Positions 54,082 through 64,000 of a stretch of DNA of 64,000 nucleotides are shown in pieces. This DNA comes from Endomychus coccineus (Eukaryota > Arthropoda > Insecta > Coleoptera > Endomychidae). The notes below the pieces were generated by a model. It worked only from the letters and a program-made list of their open reading frames with translations. It made no database searches and was not told the DNA's origin. The stretch covers positions 69,976,633-70,040,632 of the forward strand of contig OY294068.1 of the NCBI GenBank assembly GCA_958510875.1, written 5' to 3'. Position 1 is the first letter of the stretch. Every line of letters starts with the position of its first letter. A program made the translations under genes and the position numbers.

Positions 54082-54659
54082 TTGCGAGCATAAATATATC
54101 CAAAATCGATCTTATATCTAGGGCAACAAAACCACTGTAGACCAGTGTAATTAATAATCGCCTCTCTAGGAAACTTAGCCTCATCTGTAAATAAGACATT
54201 CTTTAGAAATGCACAGTTTTGTCTAATCACTTCCAACATCCAAGTGGAAAATACTAGACGATTCGGAAAATCCCGAGGTAATAGAGCCTGGACTCGTTGT
54301 ATGTGATAAGGATATAAGAGCTGTTCCTTTAAGATGGCATATACCGTCATATGGTTAACATGTAACAGCAAACCAATCTTCCTGGTACTAATGTCAGGTT
54401 GTTCGTCGACTAAATTAAGTACTGCTTCCTCTAATGCTGGTGTTCTAACTTCGCGTTGGCGACCACAATCATGTTTCATCGTTTTGAAGGTACCATTTTC
54501 TCGTAGTCGTAGATGAAGCCGTGCAAATAGACTGTGATGAGGGGCGACGCGATGGGGATACATTTCTGAATATCTTCTTGACGCTTCTAAGCAATTTCCA
54601 TTTGATAGCCCGTAAACGAAATGCATATCTGTCAATTCTGCATTTGTGTACACTTCCAT
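54082..54659 (-). pseudogene. mariner-type transposase, N-terminal part
   Basis: From the ATG at 54659: 'MEVYTNAELTDMHFVYGLSN', 'HRVAPHHSLFARLHLRLREN' (the insect-type N-terminal domain), the HTH 'PALEEAVLNLVDEQPDISTR' / 'HVNHMTVYAILKEQLLYPYH' and the first catalytic block 'LKNVLFTDEAKFPREAIINY'. It runs to the insertion point near 54081. Joining it to the C-terminal part across the 8-bp duplication leaves the protein nearly continuous. The first catalytic Asp is present. Confidence 0.88.
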
Positions 54660-55279
54660 TTTACTGAAATTCTTTACAAAAGGGCCTCAAAATGATAACA
54701 GTGTAAGACAATTAACAATGGTTTTAACTTATTATTGCACATACTAAAAATAATTTAGTTGTCTCAACAAAATATGTCAACATGACAGCCGCCTACTAGG
54801 TAAATCAAAGTTTAATTAAAATTCCACACTATGAGAATCGTGCCATGTACTTGTAAGTAATTTTTTTTCTCTCAGAAATCTTCAATTTTTCGAAAAAATT
54901 ACAAGAGACCTTTTTTGTTCAGAATGAAACAAGCTACCTAAAATATTTTTTTTTAATTGGCAATATACACATAAGAGAAAAAGTTAAGTGAAAAACAAAT
55001 TTTAGGGGTGGTTATTTCTACCTTTTACAAACATATTGGAAAACCAGCAACTCAGTTATTGGATGCCTTCTTAATAGCAAATAATGTCTGCTTAATATTA
55101 TTTTTGTAACTTTTTGGATTTAGAAGATAAAAATAAGAAACTACTTTTTTGGCGCCCCATTTTAAGGGCTGTATCTTAACATGAGGGGGTGAAAGGATTT
55201 TTTTTATATAAAAGACCCACCTTATTTTTACAAGAAATCACCCTCTGAATTTTTTCGCAATTATTTATTTACACCCTAT

Positions 55280-56470
55280 CTATGTTGATATAAAACATAT
55301 CATATTTTTTTAGATTGTCTGTGTAATTTGTAATATATGTGTAATATTTGAAAAGAGGTGTGGTGTACTCAGAACTAATGTTTTAAATTAACATTAAGTG
55401 CTCGCCATTGTGAACTCTCAAACCGAAGTCAGTTGAACGGGTTGATAAAAGTATATTCAATGAATTAATCTGATGAAAATATCGGTAACTTTCACATATT
55501 ATTATCCTAAAGTCAATTATTGAACAATTACTTGTTAGAAATGAATCTAATCACAAAGTTAGTATAGGTCTCGCAAGATCGATCAGTAGATCTATATGGT
55601 TCCGGAAAGCTGTTTCGACTTCTCTATGTCATCAGCGTACCGAGTAGATATCTCAGCTGAGGTATATATCAATACCAACAATAGAAAATGCTAGGGAGGT
55701 AATGAACAATAATGCCATCTACCTGCGAGTAGATGTCCGTAAGACAAGTTTTCATTGCGATTTCCTATTAAAAGCTCTTACATGAGGTAATCTATTAAAA
55801 TAGCATATGCATTTCCTTTTTTTTGTATCATATGAAATTATAACTATGACGTTCTTACGGAACTGTTGTCAGCTTTAGATCCCTCGAAAAGACTAAGCTT
55901 TTTCCTTCCCTAAACGGTATAATTTTCTCTATGGTGTTATATGTTCCGAAGTATTTGCTTCTGTTCTCTGCTCATAAGGTTATGAAAAAAATAACATATC
56001 TACAACTTATTTTTAGAATGTCGTTTCTTTCTGAATTTAAGTGTCTTAGTTTCGAGTTCTAACAATGCACACGCATTTAATCAAGAAATGTAAAAAAGTA
56101 ATTTAAAAAATAAATATGACTATTTATTCAAAATAAAAGTCAGTATTACACAACAAATAAGAAATAGGAACTCAAAATATTTGTATATATTTATAATTAT
56201 TTATAAAATCAAATAATTATTTTATCTAAGAACATTTTTCACAAACTGAATTATACTCAAATCGGCTTAACAAGAAAAATGTTCAACAGGTTTCATACCA
56301 AATGTTTGAAAATGCAATATAGGCAATTCTTTGAGATAATAGGAATAAGAAATTGTGGATGCAGAAGCATTCCGTAACCTGGGATTTGAACTATAGATCT
56401 TTCACATTTTCAAATTTTACGTGCCACAAAAATGTTGTTAATACTGTCTCATGTTCTACGTAAATCACCC
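55280..56470. other. intergenic; decayed Penelope-type hammerhead segment
   Basis: 55560-55760 resembles the hairpin segment at 3914-4150 (AGATCGATCAGTA, GTTCCGGAAAGCTG, GAAAC, CTGATGA in the same order). The rest is AT-rich with no gene. Confidence 0.45.
55599..55641 (-). ncRNA. decayed hammerhead motif
   Basis: On the minus strand, CTGATGA and CGAAAC are kept and stem I can be drawn as GGTACG with CGGAACC (one mismatch, one bulge). The cleavage triplet is TTC instead of GTC, and stem II (CATAGAGAAGT) does not pair. Probably inactive. Confidence 0.45.
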
Positions 56471-56479
56471 TGTACATAT

Positions 56480-57010
56480 ACGATGAATTAGGAATAGTGG
56501 TGTCTGTAAACGTCGGATTTTCTGTTGATGTTGAAGATTATTCTATTATGGCCACGTATTAGTATTAAATCTAAAAAATTGATTCTCCCATCTTTTTCTG
56601 TTTCCAAAGTAAATTTAAGTTTCAGATGAAGCTGGTTAATAAATGAAAGAAAGGAATTTAATTGCTAGATGTGTGCCTTTGAAGAAGGCAAGTATATCAT
56701 CTACGTATCTATACCAGAATTAGATGAGATTTTTGCTAATGTACAGTTCATAACTTTATCCTCTAGATCAACATGGAAATGTTTGCTAATAGTAGACTCA
56801 ACGGATTACCTCAATTCTGTACTGAACTGTAATTTGACTGCAAGATCTCGTGTTGGACTATTGATGTAAGATACTAGGAGCATTATGTTCATGATAAAAT
56901 TCAGGAGAGCATGGATTACTCATAATAAGCTTATACTTTTCGAAACCACTGTCAATAGAGCTTCACTATTTTGTGAGAATTTTTCCGTTTTCAATTGAAA
57001 AAGGTTGGTT
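56480..57010 (-). pseudogene. Penelope-like reverse transcriptase fragment
   Basis: The minus-strand frame reads 'YRYVDDILAFFKGTHLAIKF' (catalytic YVDD), 'LSFINQLHLKLKFTLETEKD', 'GRINFLDLILIR' and a degraded 'RKSDVYRHHYS', the palm and thumb of a Penelope-type RT. Upstream, in broken frames, 'RDLAVKLQFSTEL' remains. It is a different copy from those at 57.5-59.3 kb. Confidence 0.7.
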
Positions 57011-57289
57011 GGATATTTATGTATTTCCCTTAATTCAGCTTGAATAAATACTGTGTGTGGGGCAAGTTGTTTTCTTTTAATTCCTGAATAATAGATTTGA
57101 CTTTCGATGTATCTGTGTTTCTGGATTATTTTTTATTGTTAGACAATGAGAGTGATTCACCTATTTCTAATTTTGTTAATTTAGAATTATTCACGTGAAT
57201 AGACAATACCAAGAACATTTTCGTTCTTTCAGACTCAACAAAACACCTTTGCTAACCATTCTTTACAATCTTGTCATGTCTTAAATAAA

Positions 57290-58400
57290 ACCTGATCATT
57301 TCTTACTTATTAGTGCTATAGTGTATAAACAATTATGAACTCTTTTATAGCTTATTGACGCCTTCGTTATTAATAAAGACACCGTTAATGAGTCTATACA
57401 GCGTTACAATTTGGTGCAGTTAATTTGATATCCCATTTGGTCACGATTAACAATCTGATTCAATTTGCTGTTCTACTGGATCAACCAGGATCCATCATCA
57501 GAGTAAACTAAATTATAAACCAAAATGTGCCTGCTTAAATACTAGTTGGGGATAATAATGTAAACAAAGGGTTACCTTCAGCTGGAGATAAATCAAAATT
57601 TGGTAAATTTATTTTTCGTTTAAATATTTCCATCCCTTCTAAATTACCTAGAAATTTGTCTGTACTGTGTTTTGAAAGTGATAAACTTTCTTGAGAAATG
57701 GTGTGACCTGTATTTAAAATATGTTCGGTTACCGCTGATTTTTTACCATTATTTTTCTTTATATGTGCAAAATGTTCCTTACAACGAGTTAAAATGTTCC
57801 TTCTAGTTTGACCCACATAGCATTTTGAACACGACTCACAATTGATTTTGTAAATCCCGGATTTGTCGAAATCGGATACTTTGTCTAAGGTGTTGCCTGA
57901 ACGGTGTTTTAGCTTGTTCTTACATCTATAAGCCGGTTATATTGCAAATTTAGAAAACAAACTATGGAATTTATTGATTACTGAAGAATGATAAGTGACA
58001 CTTTTGAATTTTATTGAAGTATTTAAAGATAATGGCTTTAATTTGGTTAGTTGGCTACGTTCCAATTTTCTTTTCTGTTTAGAAATTGAGTTATGGATGA
58101 AAGATTTCTGTTAACCATTGTCCAACGCAATTTGCTCAAGTTTCTCAATTTCTTTGTTGTATTTTGATGGCTCAAAGGGACGTTCAATAATCTATGAACT
58201 GGACGATTAAACGAAGCTATTTTATATCTAAATGGTGTAGCTGAATCTGCCGGGGTATACCTATTTGTTTGAGTGGGTTTTCTGTATTTGTCGAAATCCA
58301 AGGGATTACCATCTTTTATAATGTTAATATCAAGGAAAGGAAGCTGATTATCTGTTTCTATTTTGACAGTAAAACTCAGTCAATCAAATTGGTTATTAAG
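57290..58400 (-). mobile_element. Penelope-like element 3' part, minus orientation
   Basis: Runs from the RT C-terminus (near 58400) through the GIY-YIG endonuclease (stop at 57535) into a 3' UTR with CTCTGATGATGGATCC (near 57490) and a TGGATC/GATCCA stem. It lies head-to-head with the copy at 58401-59326. Confidence 0.75.
57535..58400 (-). pseudogene. Penelope-like RT C-terminus and GIY-YIG endonuclease
   Basis: Order: 'LSFTVKIETDNQLPFLDINI', 'LDFDKYRKPTQTNRYTPADS', 'ASFNRPVHRLLNVPLSHQN', then after shifts 'RCKNKLKHRSGNTLDKVSDF', 'GIYKINCESCSKCYVGQTRR' (GIY and YVG blocks with CxxC) and 'VTEHILNTGHTISQESLSLS', 'FLGNLEGMEIFKRKINLPNF', stop. An in-frame TGA interrupts 'NNQFD-stop-LSFTV' near 58382. 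Frameshifts near 58100 disable it. Confidence 0.8.
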
Positions 58401-59326
58401 CGTGCTCAAAAAGTTTAGCAACTTCCAAGCCGCACCAAGTTTGTCTGTGAAAAATTCTTTGGAACTTATTGCAAAATTGAAAGATTTCAAACTTTAACCT
58501 GGTGATACTCTCGTTTCATTTGATGTTGTTTTGTTATTTACAAATACTCCAATCCCTGAGTCGATAAACATCTCCGACAGAAACTGTACAGAATACGTGA
58601 TACTTACATAGTTTATGTATGGAGCAAAATTATTTCAGTTTTAACAAAAAAAAAATACTCTAAACAAACAAGCGGATGTGCAATGGGCAATCCACTCTCT
58701 CCTTTTTTGGCCAATATTTTTCTAAGCAAACTAGAAACCTCCTTAAAATCAAAATTGAATCAGTTCCCAAGAGTTTGGTATAGATATGTTGATGACATTT
58801 TCGCGATTACAAGTAAAGATTTTGATTTATATGGCTTTTTCAACACGCTTAATAGCCAGTTTGATTGACTGAGTTTTACTGTCGAAATAGAAACAAATAA
58901 TCAGCTTCCTTTCCTTAATATTAACATTATAAAATATGGTAATCACTTGGATTTCGACATATACAGAAAACCCACTCAAACAAATAGGTACACCATTTAG
59001 ATATAAAATAGTTCCGTTTAATAGTCTAGTTCATAGATTATTGAACGTCCTTTGGAGCCATCTAAATTACAACAAAGAAATTGAGAAACTTCAGCAACTT
59101 GCGTTGGACAATGGTTACTAGAAATCTTTGATCCATAATTTAATTTCTAAACAGAAAAGAAACACAGTACAGACACATTTCTAGGTAATTACCTAGAAGG
59201 GACTAGAAGGGATGGAAATGTTTAAACGAACCTAAATTTCGATTTATCTCCAGCTTTGTTTATTATTATCCCCAACTAGTATTTAAGCAGGCACATTTTG
59301 GTTTATAATTTAGTTTACTCTGATGA
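58401..59326 (+). pseudogene. Penelope-like reverse transcriptase, plus orientation
   Basis: Reads 'GDTLVSFDVVLLFTNTPIPE' (palm motif A), then 'MGNPLSPFLANIFLSKLETS', 'RVWYRYVDDIFAITSKDFDL' (YVDD), 'NTLNSQFD-stop-LSFTVEI', 'LDFDIYRKPTQTNRYT', then a deletion, 'DLSPAL' and the 3' UTR (CCCAACTAGTATTTAAGCAG in common with the inverted copy). The GIY-YIG domain is mostly deleted. The TGA after NSQFD is shared with the minus copy. Confidence 0.8.
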
Positions 59327-61886
59327 CGGCTACTTGGTAGTACTTTAGTAGTATTTTTAGTGTATAAGGGTGATTATTTCTTATTTATAGTGTTCTAATA
59401 TATCCACAGTGTGAACTCTTTTATAGTTTATTTCCTGATGAAGTTGCTAAAATGGTAGCTTAGCTAATGATATAGTCTTGTTCCTGTGATCCACAATTCA
59501 AACATAAACCAAGATTATCCGATAATATTGTTCAAAGCAGGCCTTCAATTTTATTCAAGCTAGCTAACATTATCTTGTCTATCTAGCAGATAGCTACCTA
59601 AATCATGAGACTCTCTTTAATCGATGCAATAATTATTATGTGCAATAGCTTGTTGGTTTCGATCATCTCAGTTAAATTTAGTTATTATTCAAGGACAAAG
59701 GAAGTTTCTTTAAACATTTCTTTATTGTATTATTAGTGAAATATTCCTGAACTGGAAGTATGTGTAATGTGTATGTATGTAAAAAAAATGTATGGAATTT
59801 CTAAATTAGTACTTTAATAGTAGTGTTTTTTTCATACTGTGAAGTAAAATAGTAAATATAACGAAGGCCAGGAAATGGCTAGGAGAAAAGTGAAAATGTG
59901 AAAAAAGGAAAAACTGATGTTTGTCTGCTACAATTTAATAAGGATGGAGTTCTCGATATATATTTATACTAGCTAATACCCGTAGAAGAAGGCGTCGGGT
60001 CAGTCGTCGCAATGTTATACCCCAAGTTTCTAGACTTAATGTATACTTTAAATGAGTAGAAACAAAGAGTGGGAAGACATGAAATTATACTCTATGTCAT
60101 GTGAAAGTTTATTTAAATTGATGGGGATATCTATGTTGTGGAGACATTGTGTGATTGACGATGTATCAACTGTCTGCCATATAAACGTTACCTGTTCTGC
60201 TGGGGAGTTATGTGTAGTCTGTCAGTCTCAACTGTGATAACAACTCATTAATCTATGGAACTGTCTGTCATGTAAATTTTACGTGATTATATTAGCTGTC
60301 AAAAACGTCAAAATATATCGAATCCTTTTTACCCCGTTTGGAATTGAGTTTGGAAAAATCTGTTCTTAGCGGGTGCGTACTTAGAAACTACTAAGGAACC
60401 TATCTGCCAAATATTAAGTAGTTCGGTTTTTTGGTTTCGAATGTTTCGTTATGAGTGAATCAGTCAGTCAGTGAGTAATCTTTGTCTTTTATACACGGAT
60501 TCCGGTGATTCATATACCAAATTCAGAAGGTGAATATCAACATTATGCCCAGAAATGCTTCAATAAAGGGTTTAAGTTGGGTGAACGAGGAAGTCACGGA
60601 ACTGGACCGTTACGGCCTATCCACTTCTGAGAGTGAACTACTCTAAATGATTTCGAATTCGAACACTACTAATATGAGGAGGTGTTCAATCATGGATACA
60701 CCAATTTGCTGATCTAATTGTGTATATCACATTATACAGGAGATCAGAAAGGTTGTTTTTAAAAATAAAATTCTCCGAAGCAAACGCCAGTCTCGCTGGA
60801 TGTTGAATTGCATCCATTGACAAAAATTTGATTTGATAAATTTGACTTAATGACTGTATATCAGTGTCTGTGATTAACAGACTCAAAATCACGATTTATG
60901 TGAATCGTCTCCAGGATAGATCTTCTATATTAATTGGTTTCTTTGGCTAAAATATTAACATTTTTATCATCAAACTGATGGATAATCAAAACAATGTTTA
61001 GCAAGGACGGTGGAATTTTCTGTTTTTGTTTCTAGTACTATACCTATAGCCATACATTCTTTTTTGTAAATATTGGTTAGAGATTCATTAAGTCAAACTT
61101 ATGAAAATTTGATTAATTAAATACTTTCTGCGCATTTTTTTATAATTTTGAAAAAGTGAGTCGGTAGAAAGAGCAGAAATTATGAATTTTGGTATAGCTT
61201 ACACCTTTGCTATCGTAGGCATGAATACCGTAAGCACAGATCAGTCACGTGGCCAGAAATTTGCTTCAGGGGTTGCCCAAGGACAAATATCCTGGAAAAA
61301 GTATATATTCTTGGAATAGGGTAATTATATCTCAATAAATAAAGAAGGAAACAAAGTTTTCGGCATAACTTAGATAATTTATTGGTACCGGATTAATGAT
61401 CATTATCATGCGATGAAAAAACAATGAACAGAATATACAAAAACAGCTTTCATTTTATTCAAGTCATAGCATTTCAGAAGTGTGACAAAAAATATCTGTG
61501 CATAACAAAAGTTTATACAGTATGAGTTTTTCTACTCAAGAGTCCTGCACCTACAGAAGTAATTTTCTTGATTTATGACAGGAGAAAATTTAATAAACGT
61601 AATTAATCTGTGAAGTAGGTTTAACGTATCAAAACTAGAATCGTATATATCTAGCTACGATGTTGAATAGAATTGATAACAACTTAATCTTGGAATATCC
61701 TATTCAAAACGTCACTTCACTCACCATGATCATTCTCTGCACAGATTGAGGTTTCCGTTTTTGGTTTTTTAAAAAACGATGTGATGGTTGTTTGCCCTTG
61801 TTGGCGTTTCATTTTGCATTGTAAAAATTACTGACTTGAATAATACGTAGGTATGAGAAGTAAATAACATTTGGCTGTACACAAAC
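59327..61886. other. no gene recognised
   Basis: 2.5 kb of AT-rich sequence. Only minor features are seen: an (AGTC)n-like stretch GAATCAGTCAGTCAGTGAG near 60454, and a TACTAGCTAATACCCG string near 59968 that looks like part of a dispersed repeat I cannot name. Short frames are unsupported. Confidence 0.4.
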
Positions 61887-62159
61887 CAGTGGCGGCTCGT
61901 GAACTTTTTATGAGAGGAGGCTGGACATAAAACGTTTTTGTAAAAATATACTCTATTCAGCCAATTAATTTAACCTTTGCACAGCGACCGTAACAGCTAC
62001 TTCAGTGACAAAATTAATTGTTGCCAAGCAAGAACCAACGTGGAGGAGTAGAGTTACTCTTGGCAAAACATTTTTTGTTGGTTTTTTTTTTCTTTGGATT
62101 TTTGATATTTTTTATTTTTTTTTTGAAATTTTTCATATTTTGTTTTTTTTTTATTATTT

Positions 62160-62690
62160 TTAATAACTTTTTTTATATATTAACGGAATTCTACGGTCTT
62201 TAGTTTGCGAAAAATGATCAATAATATCATCATAAAATGTATCATTTTGTTTTAAGTGTTTTGCTAAATCTTTTTCAATAGATATCAAACTAACATTGTA
62301 TAAACGATTTTGGCCCATTGTATTTCGCATGTAAGTTTTAATCCGTTTGAGAGTAGAAAATGATCTCTCCACCGATGCCGACGTGACAGGAATGGTGACT
62401 GTCAAACAAAGTAGTTTATAAAACTGAGGTAAAACTTGTTGCAAATCATTGTCTATCATATATTTTATCATATCGGCGTGAATGTCGTACTGGCCTAAAA
62501 TATCTTTATCCGAGTATATAACGCATAATTCATTGTGCAGTGCTATTTTATCAAAAAATTTATATTTTAGTACTAAGTTATCTAAAAGTGTATTGGGAAA
62601 CTCTTTTGAAAAAGATTCGAAAAATCTTCTATTCGTCAAGTCGAAAATTTGACCTTTAATAGTATCTAAAATTTCATAAAAAAAGTTGCT
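62160..62690 (-). pseudogene. hAT transposase C-terminal dimerisation region
   Basis: From about 62690 in frame 'ISNFFYEILDTIKGQIFDLT' and then 'NRRFFESFSKEFPNTLL', 'YDIHADMIKYMIDNDLQQVL', 'LCLTVTIPVTSASVERSFST' and 'LKRIKTYMRNTMGQNRLYNV': the hAT dimerisation motif with its conserved Glu-Arg-Ser-Phe-Ser. Stop at 62160. The catalytic centre between this and the finger is deleted. A T-rich low-complexity tract follows at 62075-62165. Confidence 0.88.
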
Positions 62691-62708
62691 TATAATGTAG
62701 TTTCTTGT

Positions 62709-63102
62709 CTACCAAATTATATGTTTTCCTCCTTTAACAATATTCTGTTTACCGGTTAATTTAAACTTAATACTCGATGTAATATGTTCCTGCGATTTTT
62801 CATGTCTGTCTATACCACGAGCTAAATTTTTCAAATCATAACCCGAGTGCCCCCAACATGAAGTTGTATCAGATGTAAATAGCAAGCAATACCAGCAATA
62901 TAATTTATTGTGTACCTCAGATCCCGTTAACCATAAATATTTTTTATAATTATCAGTATCAAATGATCGATTTTGAAACATACCTGTGATCACTAATCCT
63001 TTCAAATCCGGTAAAGGCCGTTTATTTCTAAAAACACTTTTCTGTCATATGTTAATCCACTTAATGGATTTTCTAAGATCTCAGCAACTAAATCACTACT
63101 CA
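62709..63102 (-). pseudogene. hAT transposase N-terminal TTF zinc finger
   Basis: ATG at 63102 ('MSSDLVAEILENPLSGL'). A frameshift near 63045 then gives 'RPLPDLKGLVITG', 'YKKYLWLTGSEVHNKLYCWY', 'CLLFTSD', 'WGHSGYDLKNLARGIDRHEK' and 'SQEHITSSIKFKLTGKQNI', the TTF-type finger (Cys pair, Trp, His pair) of ZMYM1-like hAT proteins, ending at a stop at 62709. Confidence 0.85.
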
Positions 63103-63565
63103 TTTTAACGTTTAATAAACAAAGAATTCTTTGTTAATAACTCACCGAACAGATAAATTATAACTTAACCTTACATCGCGTGGCGAAACAAAAACAATAA
63201 CTGACGGAGCACGTGTCGCTGCCTCAGCAAGTATCGTATTTCATACGACCGACCGAGTTCGTACGAGAAGCTAGCCTACATAGAGTGTTGCCATTTTCGC
63301 TGATTTACCCTATTTGGCAATTGAACTGGTTGGAAAAACGGCAACTGTGTTGACCACACGTATTTAGCGTTTGAGATATATAGAGAATCTAGCCTCTGGC
63401 CACTGTTGCCAGATTAAAAATAACTACTGAGAACGGGGAATTAATTGTAAAATTTAAAGAATTATCAGAGAAACAGGAAATAAAATGGAGAATGATCATT
63501 AAGATAAATTGGTGAGGAGGCTGATCCTCCTTAGCCTCCTTCGAGGAGCCGCCACTGACACAAAC

Positions 63566-64000
63566 CAAACAAGAAATTCATGTGCAAACAATGATGTTTA
63601 GTGCTGCTGCATGTGACATAAAGGAGAGGCTTTGTTTAATGGCGGGACTTTTATGAAATATTAACGCAGGGATCCGTCGAATCAATGCACAATGTACCTG
63701 TTGTCGATTGAGAAATTAGATTAAAAAAAAATGTTTATTCTCGAAGAGACTGTTCTATAGAAGAACACAAATTCGCAAGAATTTGTGAGATTTCGGGGGG
63801 GAAGGGGGTGTGGGGCTGGCCCCTCAGTCCCCCTACCTGGCTATGTGCCTGGCACAGATGTTTAACCCCATACCTACTTGACGCAAAGGGAGTTCAGATG
63901 TCTTTGTTTCTTTCTCGAGTAATGATGCCTGAAACTATAGAAACATTACTTTGTAGTGATTTCCTAATATAAATATATTTTACACATCAATGTGTTACAT
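63566..64000. other. no gene recognised
   Basis: Flank of the hAT insertion. It contains a short G-rich stretch (63796-63816) and no supported coding region. Confidence 0.4.

Larger units (their letters stand above)
50806..55279 (-). mobile_element. mariner-type element with ~650-bp inverted arms, interrupted
   Basis: The ends CAGGGTGTAAATAAATAACT (50806) and its near-complement (to about 55279) are inverted. Arms 50806-51456 and 54623-55279 stay complementary, including GGGCTGTATCTTA and TTGGCGCCCCATTTTAAGG. TA precedes the left end. The minus-strand transposase is split by an insertion at 51982-54073. Confidence 0.85.
61887..63557 (-). mobile_element. hAT element (TTF/ZMYM1 type), internally deleted, perfect 8-bp TSD
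   Basis: The ends CAGTGGCGGCTC (61887) and its complement (to 63557) are flanked by ACACAAAC on both sides (61879-61886 and 63558-63565). The minus-strand transposase is present as the N-terminal TTF finger and the C-terminal dimerisation region; the middle is deleted. The perfect duplication suggests a relatively recent insertion of an already defective copy. Confidence 0.92.

Noticed and set aside
57440..57500. CTGATGATGGATCC...GATCCAGTAGAACAGC as a further hammerhead
   Set aside because: A good 6-bp stem II is present, but the GAAA core is changed to GUAGAA and no stem I partner was found.
60440..60480. AGTCAGTCAGTGAG as a CRISPR-like or regulatory repeat
   Set aside because: It is a short microsatellite-like run in eukaryotic sequence; there are no spacers or regular repeats.

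Overview
This is an AT-rich, intron- and transposon-dense animal genomic window with no bacterial gene organisation. The element types point to an arthropod, most likely an insect: mariner transposases with the 'ELADMHF / HxSxFARLH' N-terminal domain, P-element-like THAP transposases, Penelope-like elements, Jockey/CR1-type LINEs, Copia, hAT and a tRNA-derived SINE. I cannot fix the order. I recognise no unambiguous conserved host gene. A few isolated reading frames bounded by good splice signals (12.4, 29.5, 49.5 and 50.4 kb) may be host exons.

Layout. 1.8-4.9 kb: a broken mariner element carrying a palindromic insertion and a hairpin with a hammerhead ribozyme. 5.3-5.7 kb: first SINE copy. 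6.1-10.5 kb: a P-like transposase pseudogene with a small TIR element and a hAT element inserted; the hAT element carries an LTR-retrotransposon remnant. 10.5-12.0 kb: LINE relic. 13.0-14.0 kb: Helentron-like endonuclease fragment and mariner relic. 14.2-15.2 kb: palindrome. 17.2-19.7 kb: a long intact P-like transposase exon. 21.2-23.9 kb: Penelope foldback and a palindromic mariner. 24-28.6 kb: two LINEs. 30.0-32.1 kb: a 2.1-kb palindrome. 32.3-34.1 kb: a tandem array of P-like 5' ends, each with an open THAP exon. 34.5-36.2 kb: a hAT element containing another such unit. 36.3-38.6 kb: second SINE copy and a Jockey LINE. 39.6-43.4 kb: a LINE with both ORFs open. 43.8-50.6 kb: four more THAP segments around a truncated Copia. 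50.8-55.3 kb: a mariner with long inverted arms, interrupted by an uncharacterised arthropod multicopy gene. 56.5-59.3 kb: Penelope relics in head-to-head arrangement. 61.9-63.6 kb: a hAT element with a perfect target duplication.

The most interesting theme is the P-like family. Its THAP exon ends in phase 1 (...GAA G|gt) and the transposase exon at 19654 begins AT GAA after a good acceptor, so they splice in frame to GAT. The family appears to use 7-bp target duplications flush with TIRs starting CGTTGATTGAAAG. The window contains what looks like its excision footprint, plus repeated self-insertion into its own first intron. That produced a small array of THAP-only units reminiscent of the tandem terminally truncated P neogenes and KP-type repressors known from Drosophila.
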